A stretch of DNA of 40,379 bases from Candidatus Dormiibacterota bacterium (lineage in GTDB: Bacteria; Chloroflexota; Dormibacteria; Aeolococcales; Aeolococcaceae), in assembly GCA_003142035.1 (NCBI GenBank), contig PLOF01000087.1, positions 1 through 40,379 of the forward strand. The letters are read 5' to 3'. This document shows positions 1 to 8,016 of this stretch, one piece after another. Below the pieces are notes generated by a model, which saw nothing but the letters and a program-made list of their open reading frames with translations, searched no databases and had not been told where the DNA came from. Position numbers and translations under genes: made by a program. The first letter of the stretch is position 1, and each line of letters begins with the position of its first letter.

Positions 1-489
1 CGCCACGTCGAGGACGATCCGGCCGAACATGCTGATGAAGCGGCGGTAGGCGTCCCAGCCGAAGCGCTCGTTGCCGGTGGAGGCGATGAGGCCATGAAGC
101 GTGATCTCGTTGAGGCCGAGGTTGAGGACGGTGTCCATCATGCCCGGCATCGAGAACTTGGCGCCGGAGCGGACCGAAACGAGGAGCGGGTTCTTGGGAT
201 CGCCCAGGCCCTTGCCGGTCTCGCCCTCGACGACCTTGACGGCGGCCAGGACGTCGTCCCACAGTCCGGCCGGGAGCTTCTTGCCGGCGGCGAAGTAGTC
301 GTTGCAGGCTTCGGTCGTGATGGTGAAGCCGGGGGGAGTGGGCAGACCCGCATTGGTCATCTCCGCCAGGCCGGCGCCCTTGCCGCCCAGCAGATCCTTC
401 ATCCCGCCGTTGCCCTCGGCCTTGCCGCCGCCCCAGGCGTAGATGTAGCGCTTGGCGGCCTTGTAGGTCCTTGTGCCAGAGTCGGCCAT
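1..489 (-). CDS. ppdK: Pyruvate, phosphate dikinase, N-terminal part (cut by window edge)
   Basis: Interconverts pyruvate + ATP + Pi with PEP + AMP + PPi in the cytoplasm. Only the first ~163 residues are present because the gene runs off the left edge. The N-terminus shows the typical YIYAWGGG opening, the glycine-rich LLGGKGAGLAEM stretch, LPTPPGFTITTEAC, and the ATP-grasp entry VSVRSGAKFSMPGMMDTVLN, all characteristic of PPDK rather than PEP synthase. The ATG at 489 matches the usual family start. It is the last visible gene of a minus-strand run (transaldolase, mmsA, SDR, MBL hydrolase, ppdK) and begins 50 nt after the hydrolase stop. In this setting it probably turns pyruvate made by the pathway into PEP for gluconeogenesis (inference). 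The identity is secure; whether the rest is intact cannot be seen. Confidence 0.95.
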   Translation of the reverse strand, partial: MADSGTRTYKAAKRYIYAWGGGKAEGNGGMKDLLGGKGAGLAEMTNAGLPTPPGFTITTEACNDYFAAGKKLPAGLWDDVLAAVKVVEGETGKGLGDPKNPLLVSVRSGAKFSMPGMMDTVLNLGLNEITLHGLIASTGNERFGWDAYRRFISMFGRIVLDVA

Positions 490-539
490 GGGGGTGTCAC
501 TCTCCTTGGATGCGGGAACTGTCGCGCCGCGGACGGCGT

Positions 540-1436
540 TCAGCGCGCCGACGCAGCCGGGACGGCGGTCAGCTTGTCCCACAGCGATCCGGCGTTCAGC
601 GTCTGGATGTAATTCATCATGTAGCCCTGGCCGATGTCGACGGGGCAGCGGTCGGCGAAGTTGACCCGGGCCACCGTCTCCTCGCGAGACCATCCCTTGG
701 CCACAGCCAGCGCCACCGCCGTCTTCCACTCCATGAGCGTCGCCCGCTGCGTATCCACGTAGGCCTTCGTGGTGATCGGGCCGTGCCCGGGGACGACGCG
801 ATCGACGTCGAGGGCGCGGATGCGGTCCAGGGATGCGATCCACTGGTCCACGTTCGACGTCATGAGCCAGGTCTGGCACTCGGAGAAGATCGTGTCGCCG
901 GTGAAGACCGTGCGCTCCTCCGGGACGTGGACCGCAAGCTGGCCGGGGGTGTGGCCCGGCGTGTGGAGGCAATGGAACGTGTGGTCGCCGACGTGGAGCG
1001 TGAGGTCTCCGGTGAACACGACCGTGCCCTTGTTCGGGTCGGCGTAGTACTCGTCCCGGTCCGGCCAGAGCGCCACGCCCGTGGGATCATCGAGATCCGT
1101 GCCCTTGCCGGCCGGCGTGGGAAGGGCCTCGTAGGCATAGGCGAAGGGGTCCAGCTCGGGGTAGACGACCATGAAGTTGTCGTAGACGCCCTGGTGGTTG
1201 ACGACCGTGCCCGCGCCCTTGAAGTAGTAGTTGCCGAAGATGTGGTCGACGTGATGCTCGGTGTTGATGATGTAGCGGATCGGGCCGTGGGACTCCGCCT
1301 CCCTGCGCATCGCAACGGCTTTCGTTGGGAGCTGGGGAGTGTCGATCACGACGACGCCTTCGGACGTCGTGACGAAGCTCGGGTTGCAGCCGCGCAGCCT
1401 GGTTTCCGTGAAGATGTTGGGCGTCAACTGCTCCAT
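540..1436 (-). CDS. MBL-fold metallo-hydrolase with an E-x-H-x-D-H zinc motif
   Basis: Zinc-dependent hydrolase of the metallo-beta-lactamase fold, 298 aa, no signal peptide, so probably cytoplasmic. The usual HxHxDH motif reads E60-H-H62-V-D64-H65, with Glu in place of the first His. The other ligands are present: H162 in HTPGHTPGQL, D181 in FTGDTIF and H218 in VVPGHGP. Glu at that position is known in some class B3-like variants, so activity is plausible. It lies 19 nt after the SDR stop and 50 nt before ppdK, inside the minus-strand catabolic operon, so a thioester, lactone or phosphoester intermediate is a more likely substrate than a beta-lactam (inference). The substrate cannot be named from the sequence. 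Confidence 0.9.
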   Translation of the reverse strand: MEQLTPNIFTETRLRGCNPSFVTTSEGVVVIDTPQLPTKAVAMRREAESHGPIRYIINTEHHVDHIFGNYYFKGAGTVVNHQGVYDNFMVVYPELDPFAYAYEALPTPAGKGTDLDDPTGVALWPDRDEYYADPNKGTVVFTGDLTLHVGDHTFHCLHTPGHTPGQLAVHVPEERTVFTGDTIFSECQTWLMTSNVDQWIASLDRIRALDVDRVVPGHGPITTKAYVDTQRATLMEWKTAVALAVAKGWSREETVARVNFADRCPVDIGQGYMMNYIQTLNAGSLWDKLTAVPAASAR

Positions 1437-1455
1437 CTGGATACTCCCGTGCCGG

Positions 1456-2241
1456 CTACTGGGTCGCCGTGAGGCCGCCGTCGATGGTCAGGATCTGACC
1501 AGTGACGAACGCCGAGGCGGCGGAGGCGAAGAAGAGGACAGGCCCAACGAGATCGCTCGTATCCCCGACTCGGCCGAGCGGGACCCGGCTGACGAGGCTC
1601 GCCTTGAAGGCCGGGTCGTCGAGCAGCATCGCCACCTGAGGCGTGTCGACGAAGGTCGGGGCGATGGCGTTGACGTTGATGCCGTGTTTGGCCCACTCCG
1701 TGGCCCACTGGCGAGTCAGCGAGCTGACCGCCCCCTTGGCGGCCACGTAGGCGGAGTAGCCGGCGTTGATCCCGAGCTGCGCCCGGACCGAGCTGATGTT
1801 GACGACCCGCCCGCCGCGGCCGCCCTGGATCATCGCCCGAACCGCGGCCTGGGTCGCCACCAGGGTACTCCGCAGGTTGATCTCCATGATCCAATCCCAG
1901 GCGTCGCGGGGATACTCCTGGGCGTCGAACAGGGCCTTGCCCGCGCCGCCGCCAACCGCGTTGACGATGATGTCCAGCCGTCCGAACCGCTCCACGATGG
2001 CGGCAACCACCCGTTTGGCATCCGTCTCACGGGTGATGTCCGCCGCCAGCGCGATGCACTCGGCACCGGCAGCGCGGACCCTGTCGGCAGCGGCATCAAC
2101 ACGGGCCTGATCGATGTCCGCGACGGCCACCCTGGCGCCTGCGCCGCCCAGCGCGACGGCCAGGGCCGAGCCGATCGCGCCGCCACCGCCCGAGACGAAG
2201 GCCACGCGGTCGTCGAGTCTGAAGGAATCAACCGTGCTCAT
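1456..2241 (-). CDS. SDR-family NAD(P)-dependent oxidoreductase
   Basis: Classical short-chain dehydrogenase, 261 aa, the normal family length. It has the nucleotide-binding glycine motif SGGGGAIGS (residues 18-25), NAVGG (94-98, the NNAG position), a catalytic Ser around 150-151, and Y165-x3-K169 in the stretch GYSAYVAAKG. The C-terminus GQILTIDGGLTATQ is typical of 3-oxoacyl-ACP reductase or gluconate 5-dehydrogenase-like SDRs. It sits between mmsA (44 nt away) and the MBL hydrolase (19 nt away) in the same minus-strand operon. A role in oxidising a hydroxyl group of the sugar or polyol that feeds the transaldolase is likely but not proven. ATG at 2241 is the chosen start. Confidence 0.92.
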   Translation of the reverse strand: MSTVDSFRLDDRVAFVSGGGGAIGSALAVALGGAGARVAVADIDQARVDAAADRVRAAGAECIALAADITRETDAKRVVAAIVERFGRLDIIVNAVGGGAGKALFDAQEYPRDAWDWIMEINLRSTLVATQAAVRAMIQGGRGGRVVNISSVRAQLGINAGYSAYVAAKGAVSSLTRQWATEWAKHGINVNAIAPTFVDTPQVAMLLDDPAFKASLVSRVPLGRVGDTSDLVGPVLFFASAASAFVTGQILTIDGGLTATQ

Positions 2242-2285
2242 GTGGGCTCCTTTCGTTGCGGCCGACGGCCGGGAATGGGGCTGAT

Positions 2286-3821
2286 CTAGCGATTGCCGGG
2301 GAAGACCAGGCTAAGGGCCTCTCGGCGCCCGGGTTCTGGCCAGCGGACGGTGACCATCTTCTGCTGGGTGAAGAAGCGGACGCCGTCCTCGCCGCGCATC
2401 TTGAGATCGCCGAAGGCCGACCCGCGCGTCCCGCCGAAGGAGAGATAGCCGGCCGGCACGGGGATCGGCACGTTAATGCCGATCATCGGCACGTCAACCT
2501 CGAGCTCGAAGCGGCGGGCAGCCCCGCCGTCCGTGGTGAAGATCGCGGTGCCGTTGCCGTACTGGTGGCCATTGATCATCGACAGCGCCTCGTCGAAGGT
2601 CGTGGCGCGGACGATGCCGAGCACCGGCCCGAAGATCTCCTCGCGGTAGATCTCCATCTCGGGCTTCACGTGGTCGAAGAGGGTGACGCCCAGGAAGTAG
2701 CCGTCCGGATGCCCGGCCACGTGGAACGGCCGGCCGTCGTGGACCAGCTCCGCGCCCTCGGCGACGCCCTTGTCGATCCAGTCGATGATCGAGGCGCGGT
2801 GCTCGGCCGAGTAGATCGGGCCCATGTCGACGTCCGGATCCATGCCCGGCCCGATCTTGAGCCTGCCGATCCGCTGCTCCATGAGCGGCAGCAGCCGCTC
2901 GGCGGCGTCGCCGACGGCGATGACCAGGGTCTGGGCCATGCAGCGCTCGCCGGCGGAGCCATAGCCCGCCGCCACGGCCGAGTCCGCGGCCAGCTCCATG
3001 TCGGCGTCCGGCAGGACGATCATGGCGTTCTTGGCGGCCGTGTAGGCGCCGACCCGCTTTCCGTGCCTGGTGCCGGTTTCGAACACGTGCCGCCCGACCG
3101 GTGTCGAGCCGACGAACTGGATGGCATCGATGCCGGGATGCTCGAGGATGGCGTTGACGGCCTCGCGGCCGCCGTACACGACGTTGAAGACGCCGTCTGG
3201 CAGCCCGGCCTCCTTCCACAGCTCCGCCTGGAGCTGCGTCGCGCCCGGCGTGTGGCTGGAAGGCTTCCAGACGAACGTGTTCCCGCACGCGAGCGCGATC
3301 GGGTAGATCCACATCGGGACCATCACCGGGAAGTTGAACGGCGTGATCCCCGCGGCCACGCCCAAAGGCTGGCGGAGCGTGTGCGCATCTACCTTGGTCG
3401 AGACGTTCGGCGTGTTCAGGCCCGCCAGGTGGACGGGCAGCCCGCAGGCGAACTCGACCGTCTCGAGGCCGCGCATGACCTCGCCGAGCGCGTCGGGGGA
3501 CGTCTTGCCGTGATCCCGAGTGATGAGCGCCGCGAGCTCCTCGCGATGGCGATACACGAGCTCTCGAAAGGCGAAGAAGATCTGGCTGCGAGCCATAAGG
3601 GGCGTGTCGCGCCAGCCCGGGAATGCCCGCCGGGCGGCGGTGACAGCCGCGTCGACCTCGGCCGCCCCCCCGCGCGGAACCCTGGCGATCACGGCACCGG
3701 TCGAAGGGTCGTGGACGGGCCCCGTGTGCTCGGGAAGAACTTCGACCGGGTGGCCGTCGATCCAGTGGCTCAGGATCGGGACGTCCGTGCGCTCGCCCGA
3801 GTCGGGTACCTGCGTTGTCAC
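2286..3821 (-). CDS. mmsA: CoA-acylating methylmalonate-semialdehyde dehydrogenase family protein, copy 1
   Basis: Aldehyde dehydrogenase of the MmsA/IolA group, which oxidises malonate or methylmalonate semialdehyde with NAD+ and CoA to acetyl- or propionyl-CoA. It is 511 aa, full length. Visible motifs are GITPFNFPVMVPMW (NAD-binding loop), FVGSTPVGRHV, NAMIVLPDAD and the nucleophile Cys294 in GSAGERCMAQ. Glu of the general-base motif found in ordinary ALDHs is absent at the usual place, as in MmsA. The start is GTG at 3821 with GGAGG 8 nt upstream. It follows the transaldolase gene by 34 nt. A closely related second copy lies at 21457-22989, also beside a transaldolase. The true substrate may be another C3/C4 semialdehyde, such as a sulfonated or hydroxylated one (inference). 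Confidence 0.93.
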   Translation of the reverse strand: MTTQVPDSGERTDVPILSHWIDGHPVEVLPEHTGPVHDPSTGAVIARVPRGGAAEVDAAVTAARRAFPGWRDTPLMARSQIFFAFRELVYRHREELAALITRDHGKTSPDALGEVMRGLETVEFACGLPVHLAGLNTPNVSTKVDAHTLRQPLGVAAGITPFNFPVMVPMWIYPIALACGNTFVWKPSSHTPGATQLQAELWKEAGLPDGVFNVVYGGREAVNAILEHPGIDAIQFVGSTPVGRHVFETGTRHGKRVGAYTAAKNAMIVLPDADMELAADSAVAAGYGSAGERCMAQTLVIAVGDAAERLLPLMEQRIGRLKIGPGMDPDVDMGPIYSAEHRASIIDWIDKGVAEGAELVHDGRPFHVAGHPDGYFLGVTLFDHVKPEMEIYREEIFGPVLGIVRATTFDEALSMINGHQYGNGTAIFTTDGGAARRFELEVDVPMIGINVPIPVPAGYLSFGGTRGSAFGDLKMRGEDGVRFFTQQKMVTVRWPEPGRREALSLVFPGNR

Positions 3822-3855
3822 GATGGTTGCCTCCGTGGCTGTTGTTTCGGCGGGC

Positions 3856-4950
3856 TCAGACGGTCCGCACGTCGGGATTCGGAAGGACGATGTCGCGGAT
3901 CGCGGCCTGCACGTCGTGGTAGGCCTTGATGAAGCCGCGCAGTGTTCGAACGGTTGCGCCGTAAGTATCGAACTCGGCCGGTGTCAGCCCGTCGGGCTCG
4001 AAGGCGCGCCGGAAATCGGGAAGCTTCGCGCAGAGCTCGGCAAGAATCGCCGGGTCGACTGGTTCGTCGATGCGCGAGACGGGATCGATTCCGCTTGCGT
4101 TGAAGCGGACCTGCCAGGCGTACGGGATCGTCAGGCTGACGTCTCCGCCGACGAGCTCGGTCCAGTGGAGGTGGTGGCGGAAGGCCGCGGCCAGCATGTG
4201 GCTGCGGTACCCACGTTCCTTGAAGATACCGTATGTGCGCTTGAAGGCGGCGATCCCGGCCCAGTCCAGCGCGGCCGGGTTCACGGACAGGCCGTCGCGT
4301 TCGACGACGACCTTCAGCCAATCGTCGAGGCGGCCGATCATGATGGTCACGATCGGGACCAGCTTCCCCGGATCGCCCCCGGCAGCCGCCAGCCGGTTCA
4401 GCCCACGCTCCACCGCCTCGGCCGCCGCGAGGGCCTGCGGGACGGTAAACGAGACCGTCGCGTTGATGCTGACGCCGCGGGCCGTGGCGTCTTCGATGGC
4501 GACCATGCCGGCCGCGGTCGCCGGGAGCTTGACGTGGAGGTTGGGGGCCAGGCCGGCGATGCGGATGGCCTGCTCGACCATTCGCGCCGGGTCGCGGTAG
4601 TTGGCCGGGTTCGCCTGGACCGACAGCCGGCCCTTGCAGCCGGACGTCTGGGCATGGATGGGCGCGAGCAGCGATGCTCCCCGGACGGCCATCTCTTCAA
4701 TGATCGCCCAGGTCAGCTCCACCTCGGACCAGGTCGGGTTCTCTGCGGCCAGCTGGTGGACGCGCGGGACCCAGTGGGCCTTCTCCTTGCCGAGCACTTC
4801 CAGGACGATCGGCGGGTTCGAGGTGGCGCCGGTGGCGCCGCGCTCGATGGCGTACGCCAGCTCCTCGACCGCGCACGAGTCGTTCCAGTAATCGGTTGGG
4901 CCTAGCCGTGCCGTGCGCAGCAGCGGACAGTCGACCGACGTCACGGTCAT
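3856..4950 (-). CDS. Transaldolase-family protein, copy 1
   Basis: Transaldolase-type aldolase (class I, Schiff base), 364 aa. It shows the family signatures GATSNPPIV (residues 41-49), a Schiff-base Lys141 in HVKLPATAAG, and SINATVSFTVPQ. The C-terminal part differs from the classical TalB/TalA enzymes and contains extra segments (MHWSE-like helix, ...GATVRTLRGFI). It is therefore a divergent subfamily and may transfer or cleave something other than fructose 6-phosphate. It is the first gene of the minus-strand operon. ATG at 4950 is preceded by a good GGAGG. Copy 2 is at 23078-24184, again adjacent to an mmsA, so the two proteins very likely act in successive steps. Confidence 0.9.
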   Translation of the reverse strand: MTVTSVDCPLLRTARLGPTDYWNDSCAVEELAYAIERGATGATSNPPIVLEVLGKEKAHWVPRVHQLAAENPTWSEVELTWAIIEEMAVRGASLLAPIHAQTSGCKGRLSVQANPANYRDPARMVEQAIRIAGLAPNLHVKLPATAAGMVAIEDATARGVSINATVSFTVPQALAAAEAVERGLNRLAAAGGDPGKLVPIVTIMIGRLDDWLKVVVERDGLSVNPAALDWAGIAAFKRTYGIFKERGYRSHMLAAAFRHHLHWTELVGGDVSLTIPYAWQVRFNASGIDPVSRIDEPVDPAILAELCAKLPDFRRAFEPDGLTPAEFDTYGATVRTLRGFIKAYHDVQAAIRDIVLPNPDVRTV

Positions 4951-4992
4951 GCCTCCAGCCTCCGGTTCATGGATACCCCTAGAGCATCAATA

Positions 4993-5026
4993 ATCGATGA
5001 TCGATGAAAAGTGCCGAACGGCACTT
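4993..5026. promoter_or_regulatory. Divergent control region with two palindromes
   Basis: Between the transaldolase operon (minus) and the DUF1097 gene (plus) lie two adjacent dyads: ATCGATGATCGAT at 4993-5005, a perfect 13-bp palindrome, and AAGTGCCGAACGGCACTT at 5009-5026, a perfect 8+2+8 palindrome. The second could also form a short hairpin in RNA. Position and symmetry point to repressor or activator binding sites serving one or both divergent units. The GntR/FCD protein at 8017-8748 is a nearby candidate, but nothing in the sequence proves the pairing. I could not assign convincing -35/-10 boxes. Confidence 0.6.
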
Positions 5027-5149
5027 GATTGTCCGGAACTCGGGCTGGATTGTTCGACCCCGGCAGGAGGTCTTCGTCGAGCGCTTGACGGCACCCGCTG
5101 CTCCATCGCGGCGGAGCGGGCGTTGCGCCCCGACCGGGTCGACCTGCCT

Positions 5150-5223
5150 GAGCGTTGCTGGCTGACCAGCCGCTTGGCTGGACAGGAGCACGAGCGTTGC
5201 TGGCTGACCAGCCGCTTGGCTGG
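5150..5223 (+). repeat. Tandem 32-nt direct repeat with alternative hairpins in the DUF1097 leader
   Basis: Two identical 32-nt copies (5150-5181 and 5192-5223) are separated by 10 nt and end just before the GGAGG of the DUF1097 gene. Each copy contains two overlapping, mutually exclusive stems: GCTGG-ctga-CCAGC and CCAGCC-gctt-GGCTGG. An AGGAG follows each copy. The arrangement could modulate access to the ribosome-binding site. It does not match the two ACGR-loop hairpins of guanidine-II riboswitches. Confidence 0.75.
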
Positions 5224-5242
5224 CAGGAGATGGAGGTTCAGT

Positions 5243-5854
5243 GTGGCGACAGAAACTGAAACCAAGAACACGATCCCGCTATGGTTGGCCATCGCGATCA
5301 CGGTCGTGGTGAGCCTGCCGTTCGGGATCTGGCTCAGCAACCTAAACCTGCCGCTGTGGGCAGCGTTCATCGTGTGGGCCGAGTACTTCACCCTCGGCGC
5401 ACAGCCGTCGGCACTGAAGATCATGGTGCCCGCGTTCATTCTCGGCGTCGTCGGCGGCGCGCTGATCTGCGAGCTCTACCAGGTCCTTGCACAGATCTTC
5501 GGCAACGGCAACGTTGTCAACTTCGGCCTGCAGACCCTGACGTATAACAACACGGCCCTCTACATTGCATTCTTCGTCGGCTTCTGCATCCTCATCTATG
5601 CCATGAAGTGGATGCCCGTGGTGAATGGCGCCGGGACACTCCCGTTCTTCAACGGCGTCTCCGTGTTCCTCGGCGTGTACTTCACCGGCACTTACCTCGG
5701 ATGGTTCAACACGCTCAACATCACTGCGAACCTGCAGTATTGGGTCGTGGTCTTCTGCGCCATCAGCGCCATCCTGGGCGGCATCCTCGGCGCCTTCCTC
5801 GGCTGGTTCAACGTCGTGATCCTGTTCCCGCGCCAGGTGAAGAAGGCCGCATAG
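5243..5854 (+). CDS. DUF1097 family inner-membrane protein
   Basis: Membrane protein of 203 aa with about six hydrophobic segments: LWLAIAITVVVSLPFGIWL near the N-terminus, then segments around residues 30-45, 50-75, 100-120, 125-150 and 165-190. The pattern and motifs (WAEYFTLGA near the front, a C-terminal GGILGAFLGW) match DUF1097 proteins such as YcdZ. The family's function is not established; a transport or channel role is often assumed. GTG at 5243 is chosen because GGAGG lies at 5232-5236 and hydrophobicity begins directly after it, while the in-frame sequence upstream is the repetitive leader and not protein-like. It stands alone, 337 nt before the PEP-utiliser gene. It may move a substrate or product of the neighbouring catabolic units (inference). 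Confidence 0.85.
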   Translation: MATETETKNTIPLWLAIAITVVVSLPFGIWLSNLNLPLWAAFIVWAEYFTLGAQPSALKIMVPAFILGVVGGALICELYQVLAQIFGNGNVVNFGLQTLTYNNTALYIAFFVGFCILIYAMKWMPVVNGAGTLPFFNGVSVFLGVYFTGTYLGWFNTLNITANLQYWVVVFCAISAILGGILGAFLGWFNVVILFPRQVKKAA

Positions 5855-5966
5855 CCGGATCGGCGGCAGTGCCGCAATCCTTGATGTCCCGCCTCCTTTG
5901 CCGCTGATAGGCCTCATTTGGCGGGCTCGTCTGGGCCCGAAGCGCCATTCACCGCCAGCAAGGGAC

Positions 5967-5989
5967 TCTCGCCGCCCGTCACGGCGAGA
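5967..5989 (+). terminator. Stem-loop after the DUF1097 gene
   Basis: TCTCGCCG at 5967-5974 pairs perfectly with CGGCGAGA at 5982-5989 around a 7-nt loop. No T-run follows, so it is at best a non-canonical terminator or a transcript 3' end structure. The rest of the 337-nt gap (5855-6191) shows no gene. Confidence 0.4.
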
Positions 5990-6123
5990 AGGTCCTCGGG
6001 GCCACGGTCAAAGCCCGGGCAACGGCTTGCTAAGCGAGGTCACCGGTGCTTCGGACCGCGCGCGGTGATCGCCGACAAGCAGCGGCGTCCAATTCGCGAA
6101 CACCTGCCACCCGCGGCGGGCTA

Positions 6124-6141
6124 ACGCGATCTAGAGCGCGT
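6124..6141. promoter_or_regulatory. 18-bp palindrome before the PEP-utiliser operon
   Basis: ACGCGATCTAGAGCGCGT has 8 of 9 symmetric base pairs and lies 50 nt upstream of the start at 6192. It is the most likely operator for the following operon, whose second gene is a GntR-type regulator. That link is inferred from position only. Confidence 0.5.
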
Positions 6142-6191
6142 CGCATTAACAGTGGCGACGCCAAGTGCATCTGCATCTGGAGGCAACGGCA

Positions 6192-8006
6192 ATGGCGGAA
6201 GCCAAGAAACTGACCACCAAGTTGGTCGGCCCGGGCGAAGAAGTGCTCGGGCAATTCCTGGGGGACAAGAGCTTCCCGGTCAAGTGGGAGTCGGAGGCCG
6301 AGAAGGAACTCTTCTGGGTCTATGACGACCTGCACTGCCCCCACCCGCTGAGCCCGATGTACGAGGACATCGGCGGCTGGTGGATGAGCTGCGATCACAT
6401 GTTCCGGCGCTTCGGCACGCCGTTCGCGACCGACTGGATCTACAAGAACGTCAACGGCTATTGCTACACCGCCGCCATCCCGGCCCAGGCCGGGCTGAGC
6501 CCGACGGTTAGCTCGCAGGAGTACGGGTCGACGTACCACGTTCGCGTGCCGCTCGATCCCGAGTACGCGGCCAAGATCGGCACGTACCTCGGTGCTGTCC
6601 TGCCCACGTACGGCCTCGAGTTCGCGACGTGGTGGACTGAGCGCTACGTCCCCGAGATGAAGCACAACTTCGTCTACCTCGAGGGCAAGCTCGACCAGCA
6701 GGGCGAGATGACCCTCATGGAGCTCGCCTGCCTGCTCGAGGATGCGATCGACATCCATGACCGGCACTGGAAGATCCACTGGATGCTCAACTTCGGGCAG
6801 CTCTCCGCGACGCTCAGCCTGCGGGCCGTCATGGAGAAGACGCGCGGCAAGATCGACGAGGCGCTCCTGGGCCGGCTCCAGAACTCGGCCAAGGACCGCA
6901 ACTGGGACTCGATCGAAGCCCTGTGGAAGATGAAGGAAGAGGCCAAGGCCGACTCCACGCTGGCTGTCGCGTTCAAGTACGAGACCGCCGGAGAGATCAT
7001 CGCCGCGTTGAAGGGCACGGAGCGGGGTCGGAAGTTCATCGAGGAACGAGTCGTCCCCTACCAGAAGGAATTCGGCTGGCACGCGGTCTGGAGCCACGAG
7101 TTCATCTTCCCGACCGTGTATGAGCACATGGAGCCGGTGATCGAGCTGGTCCGCGGCTACATCGAGACCAACTACGACTACCCGAAGACGATCAAGGTTC
7201 TGGCCGATGACATCGCGTCGGCTGCCAAGGAGATCCTGGAGGGCCTCAAGGGTGAGGCGCTCGAGGAGATGCGGGTAGCCAACGACATCAACCTCAAGAT
7301 GGCCCCGCTCACTCCGGACCATCACTTCTACATCGACCAGGGTGCCAATGCGCACGTGCGTTTGGTGCTCATCGCGATCGGCAAGAAGCTCGTCGCCCAG
7401 GGCGTTCTGGATGCCCCCGATGACGTCGTCTTCCTGCACTACAACGAGTTGCGGCAGTTCATGGGCGATCCCAAGGCCATGGACGCCCGTGCCCTCGTGG
7501 CCAAGGCCAAGGCGGCCCGGGAGCAGGCGTACACGATCCGGCCCAAGGACTGGATCGGTACCGTCACCCAGTCCCAGCTCGACTTCCCCTACCTGAACCT
7601 GTGGGGCTTCCCCGACAAGTTCTACCGGAAGGCGGACACCGTCGCCGGCCAGTTCACCGGCTTGGGTGGCTCGCCGGGCGTGGTTGAAGGCGTGGCTCGG
7701 GTGGTCCTCCGCGAGGACCAGTTCGATGAGGTCCGCGCCGGCGATATCCTTGTCTGCCAGATGACCAACCCGGCCTGGGTCGTGCTCTTCACCAAGATCG
7801 TCGGTCTGGTGACCGATGCGGGCGGCACCGTCTCGCACCCGGCCGTGCTCTCGCGCGAGTTCGGGATTCCCGCCGTGGTCGGGACGTCCGTGGCAACCCA
7901 GATGGTCAGCAACGGGGACCGGATCCGGCTCAACGGCACCACCGGTGTCGTCGAGATCCTGGAGAAGGCCGCCAAGCCCGCCAAGAGCGACCTCTTCGGG
8001 CTCTGA
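6192..8006 (+). CDS. PEP-synthase-like phosphohistidine (swivelling) domain protein without ATP-grasp domain
   Basis: A 604-aa protein. Its last ~95 residues are the PEP-utilisers mobile domain, with the phosphorylatable His549 in GGTVSHPAVLSREFGIPAVVG, preceded by GGSPGVVEGVARVV and NPAWVVLFTK. The N-terminal ~500 residues start with a HCPHPLSPMYEDIGG segment typical of the central part of rifampin phosphotransferase or phenylphosphate synthase subunit 1, and no ATP-grasp domain is visible. Size (about 68 kDa) and layout resemble phenylphosphate synthase subunit 1, which needs a separate ATP-grasp partner. None is adjacent. ATG at 6192 is chosen for GGAGG at 6179-6183. The GntR gene follows after 10 nt. 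The substrate is unknown; it may phosphorylate a small molecule. Confidence 0.85.
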   Translation: MAEAKKLTTKLVGPGEEVLGQFLGDKSFPVKWESEAEKELFWVYDDLHCPHPLSPMYEDIGGWWMSCDHMFRRFGTPFATDWIYKNVNGYCYTAAIPAQAGLSPTVSSQEYGSTYHVRVPLDPEYAAKIGTYLGAVLPTYGLEFATWWTERYVPEMKHNFVYLEGKLDQQGEMTLMELACLLEDAIDIHDRHWKIHWMLNFGQLSATLSLRAVMEKTRGKIDEALLGRLQNSAKDRNWDSIEALWKMKEEAKADSTLAVAFKYETAGEIIAALKGTERGRKFIEERVVPYQKEFGWHAVWSHEFIFPTVYEHMEPVIELVRGYIETNYDYPKTIKVLADDIASAAKEILEGLKGEALEEMRVANDINLKMAPLTPDHHFYIDQGANAHVRLVLIAIGKKLVAQGVLDAPDDVVFLHYNELRQFMGDPKAMDARALVAKAKAAREQAYTIRPKDWIGTVTQSQLDFPYLNLWGFPDKFYRKADTVAGQFTGLGGSPGVVEGVARVVLREDQFDEVRAGDILVCQMTNPAWVVLFTKIVGLVTDAGGTVSHPAVLSREFGIPAVVGTSVATQMVSNGDRIRLNGTTGVVEILEKAAKPAKSDLFGL

Positions 8007-8016
8007 GGCTAAGTCG

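Noticed and set aside
2256-3929. A 557-codon plus-strand frame opposite mmsA copy 1
   Set aside because: Low-complexity Arg/Ala/Gly/Asp-rich translation, antisense to a clear aldehyde dehydrogenase. The same frame type appears opposite copy 2.
5150-5223. Guanidine-II (mini-ykkC) riboswitch
   Set aside because: Two repeated hairpins fit superficially, but the loops are CTGA and GCTT, not ACGR.
5150-5223. CRISPR array
   Set aside because: Only two copies, with a 10-nt spacer, and no cas genes.
4997-5242. N-terminal extension of the DUF1097 protein by 82 residues
   Set aside because: The extension is encoded by the palindromes and direct repeats of the leader and is not membrane-like. GTG at 5243 has a good ribosome-binding site.
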